Positions 52,327 through 60,681 of a stretch of DNA of 64,000 nt are shown here, in pieces; the first letter of the stretch is position 1, and each line of letters starts with the position of its first letter. A model generated the notes under the pieces. It ran no database searches. It saw nothing but the letters and a program-made list of their open reading frames with translations, and was not told the DNA's origin. Location: positions 124,001-188,000 of IMG/VR virus record IMGVR_UViG_3300024509_000007, one strand, 5' to 3'. Position numbers and translations under genes: made by a program. The DNA is from a virus.

Positions 52327-52750
52327 CTAATTCCTCTAGCTTTCTTTTAAGAGATTTCTTTTGCACAAAAGTTGATTTCTGTTCCATTTCAGAAGCTTCT
52401 GTTTTGGTTATTTGCTGTTGGCTATTTTTCTTTTCTATGAATTGTATTTCCCTTTTCAAGTATGGAGATTTTAATGATATAACTTTTACGCCATTTGGCG
52501 TTCTCAATGCCTGAAAAATTATTTGATGAGAGTAGTTCTTCAACAAAGAATTAGCAAGCTTTATCTGATAAAGATAATAACTTTTCCAAGGTTTATCATT
52601 CCAAAATCTTGGTGGTAATTCTGTGCGGTTAAACTTTGCGTTTCTCGCACACATTGTTTCTGCTAGATATTGTGCAGCAGAAATCCAACCGCCACCAAAT
52701 CTTGATTCAAATGATCTTTTTTCAGTTCTCTTGTTGTATTGGTCTTCCAT
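52310..52750 (-). CDS. Conserved-looking hypothetical protein upstream of recA
   Basis: 146 residues. FESRFGGGWISAAQYLAE, a TELPPRFWNDKPWKSYYLYQ segment and ANSLLKNYSHQIIFQAL form a compact alpha domain; the rest is a basic, Gln/Lys-rich tail. I recall similar W-x-xAAQYLAE proteins next to recA in other large phages, without a known function. It could be an accessory of recombination. Confidence 0.55.
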   Translation of the reverse strand: MEDQYNKRTEKRSFESRFGGGWISAAQYLAETMCARNAKFNRTELPPRFWNDKPWKSYYLYQIKLANSLLKNYSHQIIFQALRTPNGVKVISLKSPYLKREIQFIEKKNSQQQITKTEASEMEQKSTFVQKKSLKRKLEELDGKEE

Positions 52751-53168
52751 GATTATTCACTATTAAAAAATCATTAAATATAAGTTCTCTTTGATCTGTT
52801 TTTAACAAAGTCAAGTTCGGCACAAGCCAGTCTTCTGTTTTAATTATATTGCCATCTTTATAACCAATTACATAACAGCTTCCACTATGAGATCCAAATA
52901 CAGAGTACATCATATTAGAAAAAAAATAACCTTCAGCATTTTTTGGTAATGTGTCTGCTATATTTGATCTGTATCTTAGTTTTAAAGAAACTATATTTAA
53001 TCTAGTTTGCTTTAAATACATTGAAAGTCTTAACCAAGATGATTGATTGCTTCTTTCTGGATGTCCATCATCTTGATAAACTGTAGTTCCATCGCTTAAT
53101 TCAGCTATCCATTGAGCACTTACAATGTTTTGGTGCTGTATGTAATCATCTTCTACAAATGTTATCAT
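52722..53168 (-). CDS. Hypothetical protein
   Basis: 148 residues, beta-rich (QWIAELSDGTTVYQDD at the start, GSCYVIGYKDGNIIKTEDWL near 100). No Cys cluster, membrane segment or catalytic motif. It begins in an ATGA-type overlap and its end overlaps the next gene by 29 bases. A small DNA- or protein-binding role cannot be told from sequence. Confidence 0.5.
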   Translation of the reverse strand: MITFVEDDYIQHQNIVSAQWIAELSDGTTVYQDDGHPERSNQSSWLRLSMYLKQTRLNIVSLKLRYRSNIADTLPKNAEGYFFSNMMYSVFGSHSGSCYVIGYKDGNIIKTEDWLVPNLTLLKTDQRELIFNDFLIVNNHGRPIQQEN

Positions 53169-53458
53169 TGATCAGTCCTGTGAATGCAATCTTTGTATTT
53201 AGGCGAATTAAAAATGCTATGATTTTCATGCTTTATTGCATCGTCATTCATAGATTGTGCCTGTGTCATAGAAACAGATCCATTTTTTTCATCAAATTTA
53301 AGACTTTTCTTCTTATTCGATTTATCATAAAAATCTTTTATAACATCTGGATGAAAATTAAATACTTCTGAAAGTTGTTCTAATGTTAGTTGATCACAAC
53401 ACTTTTCTATGATAATTTTTTGCACATCATTTAATTGTAAACTTTTTTTCTTAGCCAT
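53165..53458 (-). CDS. Small hypothetical protein with HTH-like start
   Basis: 97 residues. KIIIEKCCDQLTLEQLSEVF with the following NFHPDVIKDFYDKS looks like a helix-turn-helix, followed by an MTQAQSMNDDA segment. Possibly a small regulator, but the HTH is a pattern impression. Coupled to both neighbours by overlaps. Confidence 0.45.
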   Translation of the reverse strand: MAKKKSLQLNDVQKIIIEKCCDQLTLEQLSEVFNFHPDVIKDFYDKSNKKKSLKFDEKNGSVSMTQAQSMNDDAIKHENHSIFNSPKYKDCIHRTDQ

Positions 53459-53802
53459 TAAACACTCATCCTTTCTGCGTTTTTTAACAAACTTGGATTT
53501 TTAGTTTGTAAGAAGTCTAGGTATAAGTCGTAAGATTCTTTATTAACTGATTTGAAATCAAATCTCTTTCTGCCCTTAAAAGCATCAAATCTTTTTAAAT
53601 CTGATTGTGGATGCACTAAAGGATTATAAAACAAACCATTATCTGGTCCGTCTGTGCAAACACGAATAAAGAATCTTGTTAGATTACTTGGTTCAGTTGT
53701 AGATACTTTAGCAACACAAGACCAATCTTGTGGATTAACTTCTTTATTTTCAAAGTTAACACCAGTAACATTTGTTTTGTGATCTATATATTCTTCGTTC
53801 AT
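53458..53802 (-). CDS. Hypothetical protein
   Basis: 114 residues, mixed alpha/beta: WSCVAKVSTTEPSNLTRFFI then a hydrophilic C-terminal half with KRFDAFKGRKRFDFKSVNKE. One Cys pair is not spaced as a zinc site. Member of the block of tiny overlapping genes between recA and the radical SAM gene. Confidence 0.5.
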   Translation of the reverse strand: MNEEYIDHKTNVTGVNFENKEVNPQDWSCVAKVSTTEPSNLTRFFIRVCTDGPDNGLFYNPLVHPQSDLKRFDAFKGRKRFDFKSVNKESYDLYLDFLQTKNPSLLKNAERMSV

Positions 53803-54128
53803 TTTTTAGCCTTTACTGTATAAAAAACAATTATGTCATTTTCTGTTTTTACATTTGTTAATTCTGTTATCATTTTTGATTCGTCTGGATCTTTTTCTGA
53901 TATTTCCATTATTCCACAAGGTCTAAACATACCGCTTACTTCTGTAATAAAAGATTTATCGCCACAGTAACAACATTTTGCTACTGTTTTCCAATTCAAG
54001 GTGTCGTCTTTTTTAACAATAAATAAATCTACTAACTTCTTATTGCAAGAAGAGCAGCTTAAATATACATGTCCATTGTCACTTAGTACTGGTTCTGACC
54101 CAATATTTATTTCGGTTCTTTTGAGCAT
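53799..54128 (-). CDS. Small zinc-ribbon protein
   Basis: 109 residues. SCSSCNKKLVD and AKCCYCGDKSFITE (about 24-56) form a two-knuckle zinc ribbon; the remainder is beta-rich and ends TENDIIVFYTVKAKK. It may bind nucleic acid or a protein partner. Overlaps its neighbours by 4 and 22 bases. Confidence 0.6.
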   Translation of the reverse strand: MLKRTEINIGSEPVLSDNGHVYLSCSSCNKKLVDLFIVKKDDTLNWKTVAKCCYCGDKSFITEVSGMFRPCGIMEISEKDPDESKMITELTNVKTENDIIVFYTVKAKK

Positions 54129-54349
54129 AGTCCACCAATCATTTCTAGTAGTTCGCCAACTTTTCTATCACAAATAGACTTATCTTCTGCGTTAATATAA
54201 AATTCTTTGTGTTGATATTCTATAGGAATTCCACTAACTCTATTTTGTTCATCTTTTTGATGTGTTGAATAATAAACAATAATCATAGCTGTATGTGGTT
54301 TGGTTGGATCACTTTCTGGTTTTGGCATTTTAAATGGATTGTTATTCAT
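54107..54349 (-). CDS. Hypothetical protein
   Basis: 80 residues. N-terminus Pro/Lys-rich, then TAMIIVYYSTHQKDEQNRV and a helix ending KVGELLEMIGGL. No motif recognised. Overlaps both neighbours, so part of the same transcript. Confidence 0.5.
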   Translation of the reverse strand: MNNNPFKMPKPESDPTKPHTAMIIVYYSTHQKDEQNRVSGIPIEYQHKEFYINAEDKSICDRKVGELLEMIGGLCSKEPK

Positions 54350-54726
54350 TTTCCTTCCTCTATATATTTTTTTGTATCTTTAACTTTTTTTAAATCTAAT
54401 GGCTTATCCATTTTTTGCAATCCTTTAACTTCACCAGATCTCCACCAAGGTTTATTTCCTACGCTTTCTTTTTTTTGTATTCCAGCGTCTGCGATTTTTT
54501 CTCGCATTGATTTTTGGTCTTTTCCTTTTCCTTTGGTTTTTGCGTTTTTTTCTGCCCATTGTCCTATTGTAGTAACATTATAACAATAAACATAGGGAGT
54601 TCCAAATACTTGATATAATTTCTTCTTCTTGCATTTAGGGCATGTTTTTTTATGTTTTGAATGAATGCTTTGTTCTATTTCAAAAGAGTGTTGACAAGCA
54701 TCGCATTTATATTCATATGTAGGCAT
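54346..54726 (-). CDS. FmdB-type zinc-ribbon protein
   Basis: 126 residues from ATG 54726, which gives the family start MPTYEYKC; a GTG at 54738 would overlap the upstream gene. CDACQHSFEIEQSI and KKTCPKCKKKKLYQVF are the two Cys knuckles of the FmdB family of putative regulators. A basic C-terminal half of about 80 residues follows, longer than the family core. It could regulate transcription or bind RNA. Frequently seen in phages without a known role. Confidence 0.7.
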   Translation of the reverse strand: MPTYEYKCDACQHSFEIEQSIHSKHKKTCPKCKKKKLYQVFGTPYVYCYNVTTIGQWAEKNAKTKGKGKDQKSMREKIADAGIQKKESVGNKPWWRSGEVKGLQKMDKPLDLKKVKDTKKYIEEGK

Positions 54727-54728
54727 AT

Positions 54729-54965
54729 TTATTCCCACTCATTTTCATCTTCATCTTGATCTACATCAACACAAAAATTTATATCCCATCGTGTTTCGCT
54801 TAATTCAATTGATTCTGGAGGAAAACCATCACGCATAACATTACCATCCAAATCAAAATAAGCAACCAAAACTTCTTGAGATTCAGGATGTATATTTAAT
54901 ACAGTCATTGGCAATCCACCAGATTTTAAAACTACTATATCGCCAATAGAAAATGATTTTTCCAT
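54729..54965 (-). CDS. YodC-like (DUF2158) small protein
   Basis: 78 residues. FSIGDIVVLKSGGLPMTVLN matches the GDvVxLKSGGxxMTV core of the DUF2158/YodC family, and YFDLDGNVMRDGFPPESIEL the WFd..g..r...F segment. The tail is acidic. Function of the family is unknown. It lies between the radical SAM gene and FmdB, three bases after the former. Confidence 0.75.
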   Translation of the reverse strand: MEKSFSIGDIVVLKSGGLPMTVLNIHPESQEVLVAYFDLDGNVMRDGFPPESIELSETRWDINFCVDVDQDEDENEWE

Positions 54966-54968
54966 AAA

Positions 54969-55991
54969 CTACTCCGACCATTTTGATGAAGCACAATTGG
55001 TACAAAACTTATTAAACGAATTTTCAATTACATCAACATGTCTTTCAGAGAACCATATTTCTCTCATAGAATTTTCATTTAAATTTCCGAAAACTGTATC
55101 AAAATCATAATCATGACAACATAAAAATAAATTTCCAGCAGCGTTTACATGCAAATAACCAAATGGTCTTCCGCCTATTTCACCACCATGAAAACATCCA
55201 ACTACACGCTTCTTTTTTAAATGTCTGTCTATAGCCTTTTTATTAGAAATAATTCCTAGCTGATGTAATTTTCCGGCACGATCAATTAAATGAGGAACTT
55301 TAAAAGAGTTTACTTCTGGAAAAAGTCTTTGTGCCAATCTAAGTTGTTCTTCATTTTCGTTTGGTCTAAAATCAGGTGCATCAAACCCAATCTCAAGCCA
55401 TCCATTATTTTGAAATTTACTTGTTTCATCTATACCATTTATTTGAATAGAAAAAGCTTTGTTAGTAACCATATTTTTTAAATTTTCTCTTGCGTAATTT
55501 ATATTCTCTAATAGTTGTGGAAACTTCTCTTTATTAATACCAGATCTTTTTTCCCATAGATCAGGCTCAAAAGCTGGTATGTTTAAACATATACCGCTAA
55601 TTATTCTTTGGTATTTTTTGATTATATCTGTTTTGTTTGGAGTTAAATTTATACCATTTGACAAAATCATTGTGTATAAATTATGTCTGCTTAAAATATC
55701 TAACATTTGCTCAAAATGTTTATACAACAACACTTCGTTGTAATGTGCTGTATATAAACCATTAAACTTTGGAGAGATTATTCCGTCTGGCCTTGATCTT
55801 TCTGATATTATTTCCAAGATTATTTTTTCAAATAATTCAATCGGCATCTGAACTTTTCCTTCAGATGGATTTGGAGAATATCTAACAGGACAAAACCAGC
55901 ATTTTGCATTACAATATCCAAATGGATCTATTTGGGCTTGTTCTATTTTCCATTTTCTAAGATCATTTCTAATCGATTGTTTAATGTCCAT
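54969..55991 (-). CDS. Radical SAM enzyme with SPASM-like C-terminus
   Basis: 340 residues. C27, C31 and C34 (CNAKCWFC) are the CX3CX2C ligands of the radical SAM iron-sulfur cluster, followed by a TIM-barrel pattern (TMILSNG, SGICLNIPA, FSIQING). The C-terminal SPASM-like region has C266, C291/C292, C330 and C333 for auxiliary clusters (GYLHVNAAGNLFLCC). SPASM enzymes typically modify peptides or proteins. No precursor peptide is obvious nearby. Separated from nrdJ by 10 bases, so probably co-transcribed. It could be a nucleotide- or sugar-modifying enzyme instead. Confidence 0.85.
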   Translation of the reverse strand: MDIKQSIRNDLRKWKIEQAQIDPFGYCNAKCWFCPVRYSPNPSEGKVQMPIELFEKIILEIISERSRPDGIISPKFNGLYTAHYNEVLLYKHFEQMLDILSRHNLYTMILSNGINLTPNKTDIIKKYQRIISGICLNIPAFEPDLWEKRSGINKEKFPQLLENINYARENLKNMVTNKAFSIQINGIDETSKFQNNGWLEIGFDAPDFRPNENEEQLRLAQRLFPEVNSFKVPHLIDRAGKLHQLGIISNKKAIDRHLKKKRVVGCFHGGEIGGRPFGYLHVNAAGNLFLCCHDYDFDTVFGNLNENSMREIWFSERHVDVIENSFNKFCTNCASSKWSE

Positions 55992-56001
55992 AATTATCTT
56001 T

Positions 56002-58290
56002 CTATTGAGTTAAGCAAGAACCACCAGCACAAGCTAGTTCGCTTTGAACATTTATTGTAGAACTTTCTTCATACATGTCTTTATATTCTACATTAATATA
56101 ACTTTCTTTTAAAGAATTCCAAAGAACAATGTTATAAGAATCTTTAAGAGCATATGTAGTCTTTTTTATATCACCATTAAAATGAGAATTAGAAAAATTT
56201 ATAATTATATTTTTATAACTTTTTTCGCTTTCTGTTTTCGGATCAAAATATCCTAAAGCACAAGAGCAAGCAGTCCATAAAGATGGAAAACCATAATCCG
56301 AAAACTTATCTTGTATTTCTCTAGCAACAGAAACAGCTTCTTTGCCATACATCTCTTCTTGTTCTTCGTATGTATAAACAGCTGTAAAAGGAGCTTGTTC
56401 GTAATCTTTGTCGCCACTAGAAGCTATTAAAGAAATACCAGCCAAATAATTCCTATTGTTAAAAATATAATCGCAAACACTTTCCCACTCATGAGAATCT
56501 ACATGAATTGTGTTTGAAACATTGTGATTAATTTCTTTTCTAACACAAAGGTCATCGTTTTTGCCTGGAACAACCCAGTTATTATATGTAGACACAACTG
56601 TATCCAGCATATTAATTGCATTTATTTGACTCTTAAGTTTTGTGCCATCTTGACTATCTACACAAAATCTTATGCAATCATCAGTCTTGTTTGCAGACCA
56701 AACAGACTCTTCGCAAGCCTGTGGATTTTTAGATTTAAAAAACTGATAAGGTGCTTCGCCTTTGTTTGCTTGAACAATTCTAAAATATCTTTTACTATGA
56801 TCTGGATGAATGCCGGAAGTAGAACCAAGTAAACAAGCAGAATTACCTTCTGGTTTTACGCATGTAGTTCTAGCTGCTGGATTAATATTTAATATTTTTG
56901 CGTACTTCTCATTTGTCTGTCTGACTATTTTTGCACCATTTTGTTGAATTTCTGGATTTAATAAAATATCAGCGTGGTGCTGCATTCCATTAATAGAAAC
57001 GCCCAACAACGCCTCTCTTCTTGCAATATTTTCAGTTACTTTACCTAGATATGGAAAGTTTGTAAAAGAGGCTTGAAGAGTGCCAATAAAAGAAGCAGCT
57101 TCACATCTTTGGTAAAAATCTTCAACTGAAGTTATAGTCTTGCCATTAATAGTAGACAAATTGCAAAAACCCCAACCTGAAAGGCCAACATCGCTATCTG
57201 ACATTTCATCTTTGCAATTTTCTTTTGTAGTGATTGGACCATCATAATCAAGTAATGCAAGCTTAAGTTCATCGCTATCTTTCTTATAATAAGATCTAGT
57301 TACCCAACTAATTTCAACACAAGGATTACACAAAGCATCGTACAAATCCGCCCAAAAGAATCCTGGCTCACCAAACTCTTTTGTTGCTTTAAATAAATTA
57401 TCAAAAGTTTCTTTACTTGTGTGTTTACGATGAAGTAGAGCGGATATGTTTGCCCTTCCTCTTTGTGGATTAGTAAAAAACCAATCTCCTGTTTTTGCAT
57501 TAATCATCAATTCATCATCAGCAGAGAAAAGAGCAATAGTGGCTGATCTACGAACACCGCCACTAATAACAGCGTCTGCCGAGTGCATAACTATATCAAA
57601 AGCGTCAATAGTTCTTAATTTTGATTGTTTATCAGCTATGCATCTATCAAGTAAGTTTTTTATATTTTCAATGGCTTTTTGAAGAGGTTCATGGCCAGGA
57701 GCTTTGCCTATACCAAAACCTAAAGGTTCGCCCTTTTTTCTAATTTTTGAGTAATCAAAATGAATATTAATGTCTTTAAATTGATCAAATTCTTTAACAG
57801 GTTTTTCAAAATAAGATGATAACAAGACACCGAGAGCGTTCGCCCATCCTTCAATAGAATCTTCTACAATATAGGTTTGGTGCTTAATAATTGAGTTATT
57901 AAGCCTTAATTCTGAAAAAGACGGTAGTAGCTCAACATGATGTTTTTGAACGCTAAAACCAGTACCAGAACCGCATAAAAGCAAATAAAAACACTCTTGG
58001 AAAAAGCGTAATCTATCACAATAGCTTGCTGAACAGTTGTATATTCTGGCATTATGCTTAAAAATTGGTTTTCCGCCAAACTGCAAAGCTCGTTGAGAAC
58101 CTAATATTTTTTGATCTTTGATCATTCCATAATATTTTTCAATGTCTTTTGCAAGAAGTGGGTAAGCTTCAATCATCATGTTTTTAACACGATCAACACT
58201 TTCTTCCCAAGTTTCTCTGCGTTGTTCTTTTTCAATCCATCTTGCATACTTAGAAACAGCGGTATACTTTTGCAACTCTTTTGTTGACAT
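56002..58290 (-). CDS. nrdJ: Class II ribonucleotide reductase
   Basis: 762 residues, similar in length to monomeric adenosylcobalamin-dependent ribonucleoside-triphosphate reductase. Seen: GSQRALQFGG and NCSASYC near the substrate-side Cys, LLLCGSGTGFSV, GGVRRSATIALFSADDELM, NPCVEIS (radical Cys and Glu) and the C-terminal CAGGSCLTQ redox pair. It reduces ribonucleotides to deoxyribonucleotides without oxygen, using B12. No class I or III partner is here. ATG 58290 lies about 55 bases after a TGGTGTAA-type motif. No cobalamin riboswitch is seen. Confidence 0.95.
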   Translation of the reverse strand: MSTKELQKYTAVSKYARWIEKEQRRETWEESVDRVKNMMIEAYPLLAKDIEKYYGMIKDQKILGSQRALQFGGKPIFKHNARIYNCSASYCDRLRFFQECFYLLLCGSGTGFSVQKHHVELLPSFSELRLNNSIIKHQTYIVEDSIEGWANALGVLLSSYFEKPVKEFDQFKDINIHFDYSKIRKKGEPLGFGIGKAPGHEPLQKAIENIKNLLDRCIADKQSKLRTIDAFDIVMHSADAVISGGVRRSATIALFSADDELMINAKTGDWFFTNPQRGRANISALLHRKHTSKETFDNLFKATKEFGEPGFFWADLYDALCNPCVEISWVTRSYYKKDSDELKLALLDYDGPITTKENCKDEMSDSDVGLSGWGFCNLSTINGKTITSVEDFYQRCEAASFIGTLQASFTNFPYLGKVTENIARREALLGVSINGMQHHADILLNPEIQQNGAKIVRQTNEKYAKILNINPAARTTCVKPEGNSACLLGSTSGIHPDHSKRYFRIVQANKGEAPYQFFKSKNPQACEESVWSANKTDDCIRFCVDSQDGTKLKSQINAINMLDTVVSTYNNWVVPGKNDDLCVRKEINHNVSNTIHVDSHEWESVCDYIFNNRNYLAGISLIASSGDKDYEQAPFTAVYTYEEQEEMYGKEAVSVAREIQDKFSDYGFPSLWTACSCALGYFDPKTESEKSYKNIIINFSNSHFNGDIKKTTYALKDSYNIVLWNSLKESYINVEYKDMYEESSTINVQSELACAGGSCLTQ

Positions 58291-58344
58291 GATAAGACAC
58301 TCACCTTAAATGTGGTTTTCGACAATAAGTTTGGACTGGAATTT

Positions 58345-58370
58345 TTACACCATCTCTTTAAAGATGGCAA
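58345..58370 (-). promoter_or_regulatory. TGGTGTAA motif and candidate promoter upstream of nrdJ
   Basis: On the minus strand TTGCCA (58365-58370), 15 bases, then TGTAAA (58344-58349), with TGGTGTAA at 58345-58352. The inverted repeat CCATC/GATGG (58350-58367) lies across the spacer and could be an operator or hairpin. The spacing is short, so promoter activity is uncertain. Confidence 0.35.
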
Positions 58371-58393
58371 TTAAGAAATCAGAAAATTCTTAA
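58371..58393 (-). repeat. Inverted repeat after the small zinc gene
   Basis: TTAAGAA (58371-58377) and TTCTTAA (58387-58393) around a 9-base loop, just after the upstream stop. AT-only stem without a T run: a weak terminator at best. Confidence 0.35.
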
Positions 58394-58573
58394 CTAATTT
58401 ACAGAATTGTCTTTAGAGAAAAAAGTTAATTTAGAATTACAATGAACACAATTTATTTCTTCTTTTTTTTCAAATATTTCTTTATCAATAAAATGAGATA
58501 ATTTGCAAAAAGAACACTTAACACTAACTTTATTTACTGGTGCATATCTATTAAAAATATAATAATCATTCAT
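58394..58573 (-). CDS. Very small zinc-ribbon protein
   Basis: 59 residues from ATG 58573 (an upstream ATG at 58603 would overlap more). VSVKCSFCKLSHF and INCVHCNSKLTFF give two CxxC pairs, a minimal zinc ribbon with basic and aromatic residues. Its start overlaps the previous gene by eight bases. Function unknown; nucleic-acid or protein binding is likely for this type. Confidence 0.6.
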   Translation of the reverse strand: MNDYYIFNRYAPVNKVSVKCSFCKLSHFIDKEIFEKKEEINCVHCNSKLTFFSKDNSVN

Positions 58574-58928
58574 TTTCAATCTCTTCATTTTCTTCAAAAA
58601 CAATTGTGATTAAATCTTCTAATTCTTCTAAACTTAATTCTTGTATAAGATCTGTCATGTTTTCAGATAGTATTTTAGCATCTTCAGCAGAAACACCAGA
58701 CTTTATCATTGATTTATATATATTTCTTCTTACAAATAAACGAACTAAAGGACCGCCAGCTTTAATAATTAATGCCACTCCTTTTGGAGATTGACAAGCC
58801 TTTAGTATTTTTATTGCTTGTATCGTCAAACTTATAATAGTAAGTATTGTTATAATGCCAATGGCATCATATTTTTTTATAATATCAGATTTTAAATAAA
58901 TTTCTTTTAGTTTTTCATGCGACCGCAT
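58566..58928 (-). CDS. Small membrane-associated protein
   Basis: 120 residues. A hydrophobic segment at about 22-45 (AIGIITILTIISLTIQAIKIL) could cross the membrane; a second weaker one lies near 51-65. The C-terminal half is helical and acidic, ending in a run of Glu. The ribosome binding site (AAGG) precedes the ATG by 10 bases. It might be a holin-like or host-interaction protein, but nothing specific is recognised. Confidence 0.5.
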   Translation of the reverse strand: MRSHEKLKEIYLKSDIIKKYDAIGIITILTIISLTIQAIKILKACQSPKGVALIIKAGGPLVRLFVRRNIYKSMIKSGVSAEDAKILSENMTDLIQELSLEELEDLITIVFEENEEIENE

Positions 58929-58941
58929 GATTCACTTACCT

Positions 58942-59115
58942 TCAGGTAAAACACCTATCTCTAAATACTTTCCAAGTATTTTTGTTCCTGTCATAAATCC
59001 ATTCACGACTGTTTGATTTTATTTCTTCTTGTTTTATAAAAATTTTTTTGTCTTCTATTAAATTGAAAGAATCTTTACTTAGTGCTATCGCAAAAGAAAG
59101 TATTACTTCATACAT
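58942..59115 (-). CDS. 57-residue hypothetical protein
   Basis: ATG at 59115 lies inside the end of the upstream gene (ATGTATGA) and the frame stops with TGA at 58942-58944, only 13 bases before the next start. The peptide begins MYEVILSFAIALSKD, has an REWIYDRNKNTWKVFRDR segment, and shows normal phage composition, so coding is likely despite its length. No function is suggested. Confidence 0.6.
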   Translation of the reverse strand: MYEVILSFAIALSKDSFNLIEDKKIFIKQEEIKSNSREWIYDRNKNTWKVFRDRCFT

Positions 59116-59770
59116 GATGCACCCAGTTGTCTATGTACGACTTATCTATATTACTATACACTGTTAAGTCTGTATGAATAGACATTCCTGGGATACAACT
59201 TACGAGTTTTTTCGACTTCTTATTAATATCTAAGAATATTTGATGGTCAAAAGGATGAAACTGTCTAGTCCACTTAAAAAAACATTCATAATCATCTTTT
59301 AAAGTTCCTACTTTAGTAGCAAAAGTCATTGTTGTAGATATAGTATATTTCCAATGATACTTCTTTCTTAAAACCTTAGTTATTTCTCCGAATTCGTACA
59401 GTTGACTATATTTATCTGGATGATCATATAAAGTTGCATATTCGGCTATGCTTAAACCTTCTTCTAATGCCTCTATTACATTTCCATTATGCAAATAGTC
59501 GTCTTCTAAAAAATAAACAACTTTATCATCGCTAAATCTAGATATAGCGTCTTCTACACAAGCCATAAAAGAACCGGCATTTCCAAGAGATGTATTTTGA
59601 TAAGGTACATCTTTTAGCAAAGAAAATGTATCTTCATCTTTAACATTATCAGCTAAAAAAGTTTTAGAACATTTCTTAAACAAATGCATGAAATTAGACA
59701 AACACTTGTCTTTACCACACATTTTTGGCTTTTTATAGCTATTATCGCTCAGTCTATAATATACATGCAT
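59108..59770 (-). CDS. Putative GT-A-like glycosyltransferase
   Basis: 220 residues. KVVYFLEDDYLHN carries a DD motif preceded by a hydrophobic strand, like the DxD strand of GT-A enzymes. GNAGSFMACVEDAI comes before it; YATLYDHPDKY, STTMTFATKVG and PGMSIHTDLTVYS follow. Acceptor and donor are unknown. I recall similar YFLEDDY..H proteins in other phages. Another GT-like gene outside the glycan operon. Confidence 0.6.
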   Translation of the reverse strand: MHVYYRLSDNSYKKPKMCGKDKCLSNFMHLFKKCSKTFLADNVKDEDTFSLLKDVPYQNTSLGNAGSFMACVEDAISRFSDDKVVYFLEDDYLHNGNVIEALEEGLSIAEYATLYDHPDKYSQLYEFGEITKVLRKKYHWKYTISTTMTFATKVGTLKDDYECFFKWTRQFHPFDHQIFLDINKKSKKLVSCIPGMSIHTDLTVYSNIDKSYIDNWVHHV

Positions 59771-60672
59771 TATTTTTTCTTACTAAGGGATTCGCTTACA
59801 CGAATTGCCCAATCAACACCAGTATTTCCACCCCATCCCAACCATGCTACTACAGCTGGAATTGTCCAAGGTTTGGTTTTATATTCTGGTTTTGATTTAG
59901 CCTTTTCGTAATTTCCACGATGACGATTAAATTGAGCCATTCTTTTTACAGTATCAGCGGATAATTTAGCACCACCAGCTAAATCTCTAGCTCTAGCCCA
60001 ACCAACAGGAGTCATGCCCTTGCACTCTTTTCCGTATTTTCTTTTCCATTCTAACACTTTTCTTGCATTATTTCTTGCTGCTTGAGGAGCATCATATGAT
60101 TCAGCGGATTTAGAATAATAATTTTCAATGTCAGATTTTGCTTTTGAGGTATGTTTTTTTTGTTCATTATCATACATATCTAAAGATTCCTTAACTGATT
60201 GTAAAACTTCAGAAAAATCTACCAACTCATATAAATACCCAGATTTTGCTTTTTTAGAACTTCTTTGATGACCTTCTGGCAAAAGATCATTGTCTTGTTT
60301 ATAATTTGGATTTGATGGGCGACCATTACGAAGCAAATAAAGAAAAGCCTTAATTCTATTTAATCCCCATCTGGTTCTATCCATTCCTGGTGCATGACTG
60401 CTAGAAAAAGCACCAGCACCTCTTCTAAATACAGCTTTAAGCTGTGCCATATTAGCTTTAAATTTTGGGTCTTTTTTATTATGTTCTTCCATTAATTTTC
60501 TAATTTTATCTTCTGTGTCAGAAGACATTTTTATGTTTTTATTTGGCTTACTAGCAGAATCTTTAGGGTTCTTTTTTGAACCTTTCTTTTTATCTTCTGG
60601 CTTTGCTGGTGTTTTTCTTGGGTCATCTTTTTTTGGACGACCATATTGCAAACCTTCTGTTTTGTCTGACAT
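59770..60672 (-). CDS. Phage protein with two structural-type domains
   Basis: 300 residues. The first 65 residues are a Lys/Pro/Asp-rich disordered region. Residues about 72-135 contain FRRGAGAFSSSHAPGMDRTR and a GLNRIKAFLYLLRNGRP helix; I recall this domain from structural genes of tailed phages. The C-terminal 100 residues have ARNNARKVLEWKR, GMTPVGWARARDLAGG and AWLGWGGNTGVDWA, another repeat-like phage domain. Its function is not known to me. No catalytic motif. Located beside the papain-like gene, 9 bases downstream of it. Confidence 0.55.
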   Translation of the reverse strand: MSDKTEGLQYGRPKKDDPRKTPAKPEDKKKGSKKNPKDSASKPNKNIKMSSDTEDKIRKLMEEHNKKDPKFKANMAQLKAVFRRGAGAFSSSHAPGMDRTRWGLNRIKAFLYLLRNGRPSNPNYKQDNDLLPEGHQRSSKKAKSGYLYELVDFSEVLQSVKESLDMYDNEQKKHTSKAKSDIENYYSKSAESYDAPQAARNNARKVLEWKRKYGKECKGMTPVGWARARDLAGGAKLSADTVKRMAQFNRHRGNYEKAKSKPEYKTKPWTIPAVVAWLGWGGNTGVDWAIRVSESLSKKK

Positions 60673-60681
60673 ATTAATTCC

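Noticed and set aside
56524-57682. Plus-strand frames inside nrdJ
   Set aside because: nrdJ is complete with all family motifs, and the antisense frames lack ribosome binding sites.
58291-58400. Cobalamin riboswitch upstream of nrdJ
   Set aside because: The gap is too short and lacks a recognisable B12-box; only simple inverted repeats are seen.
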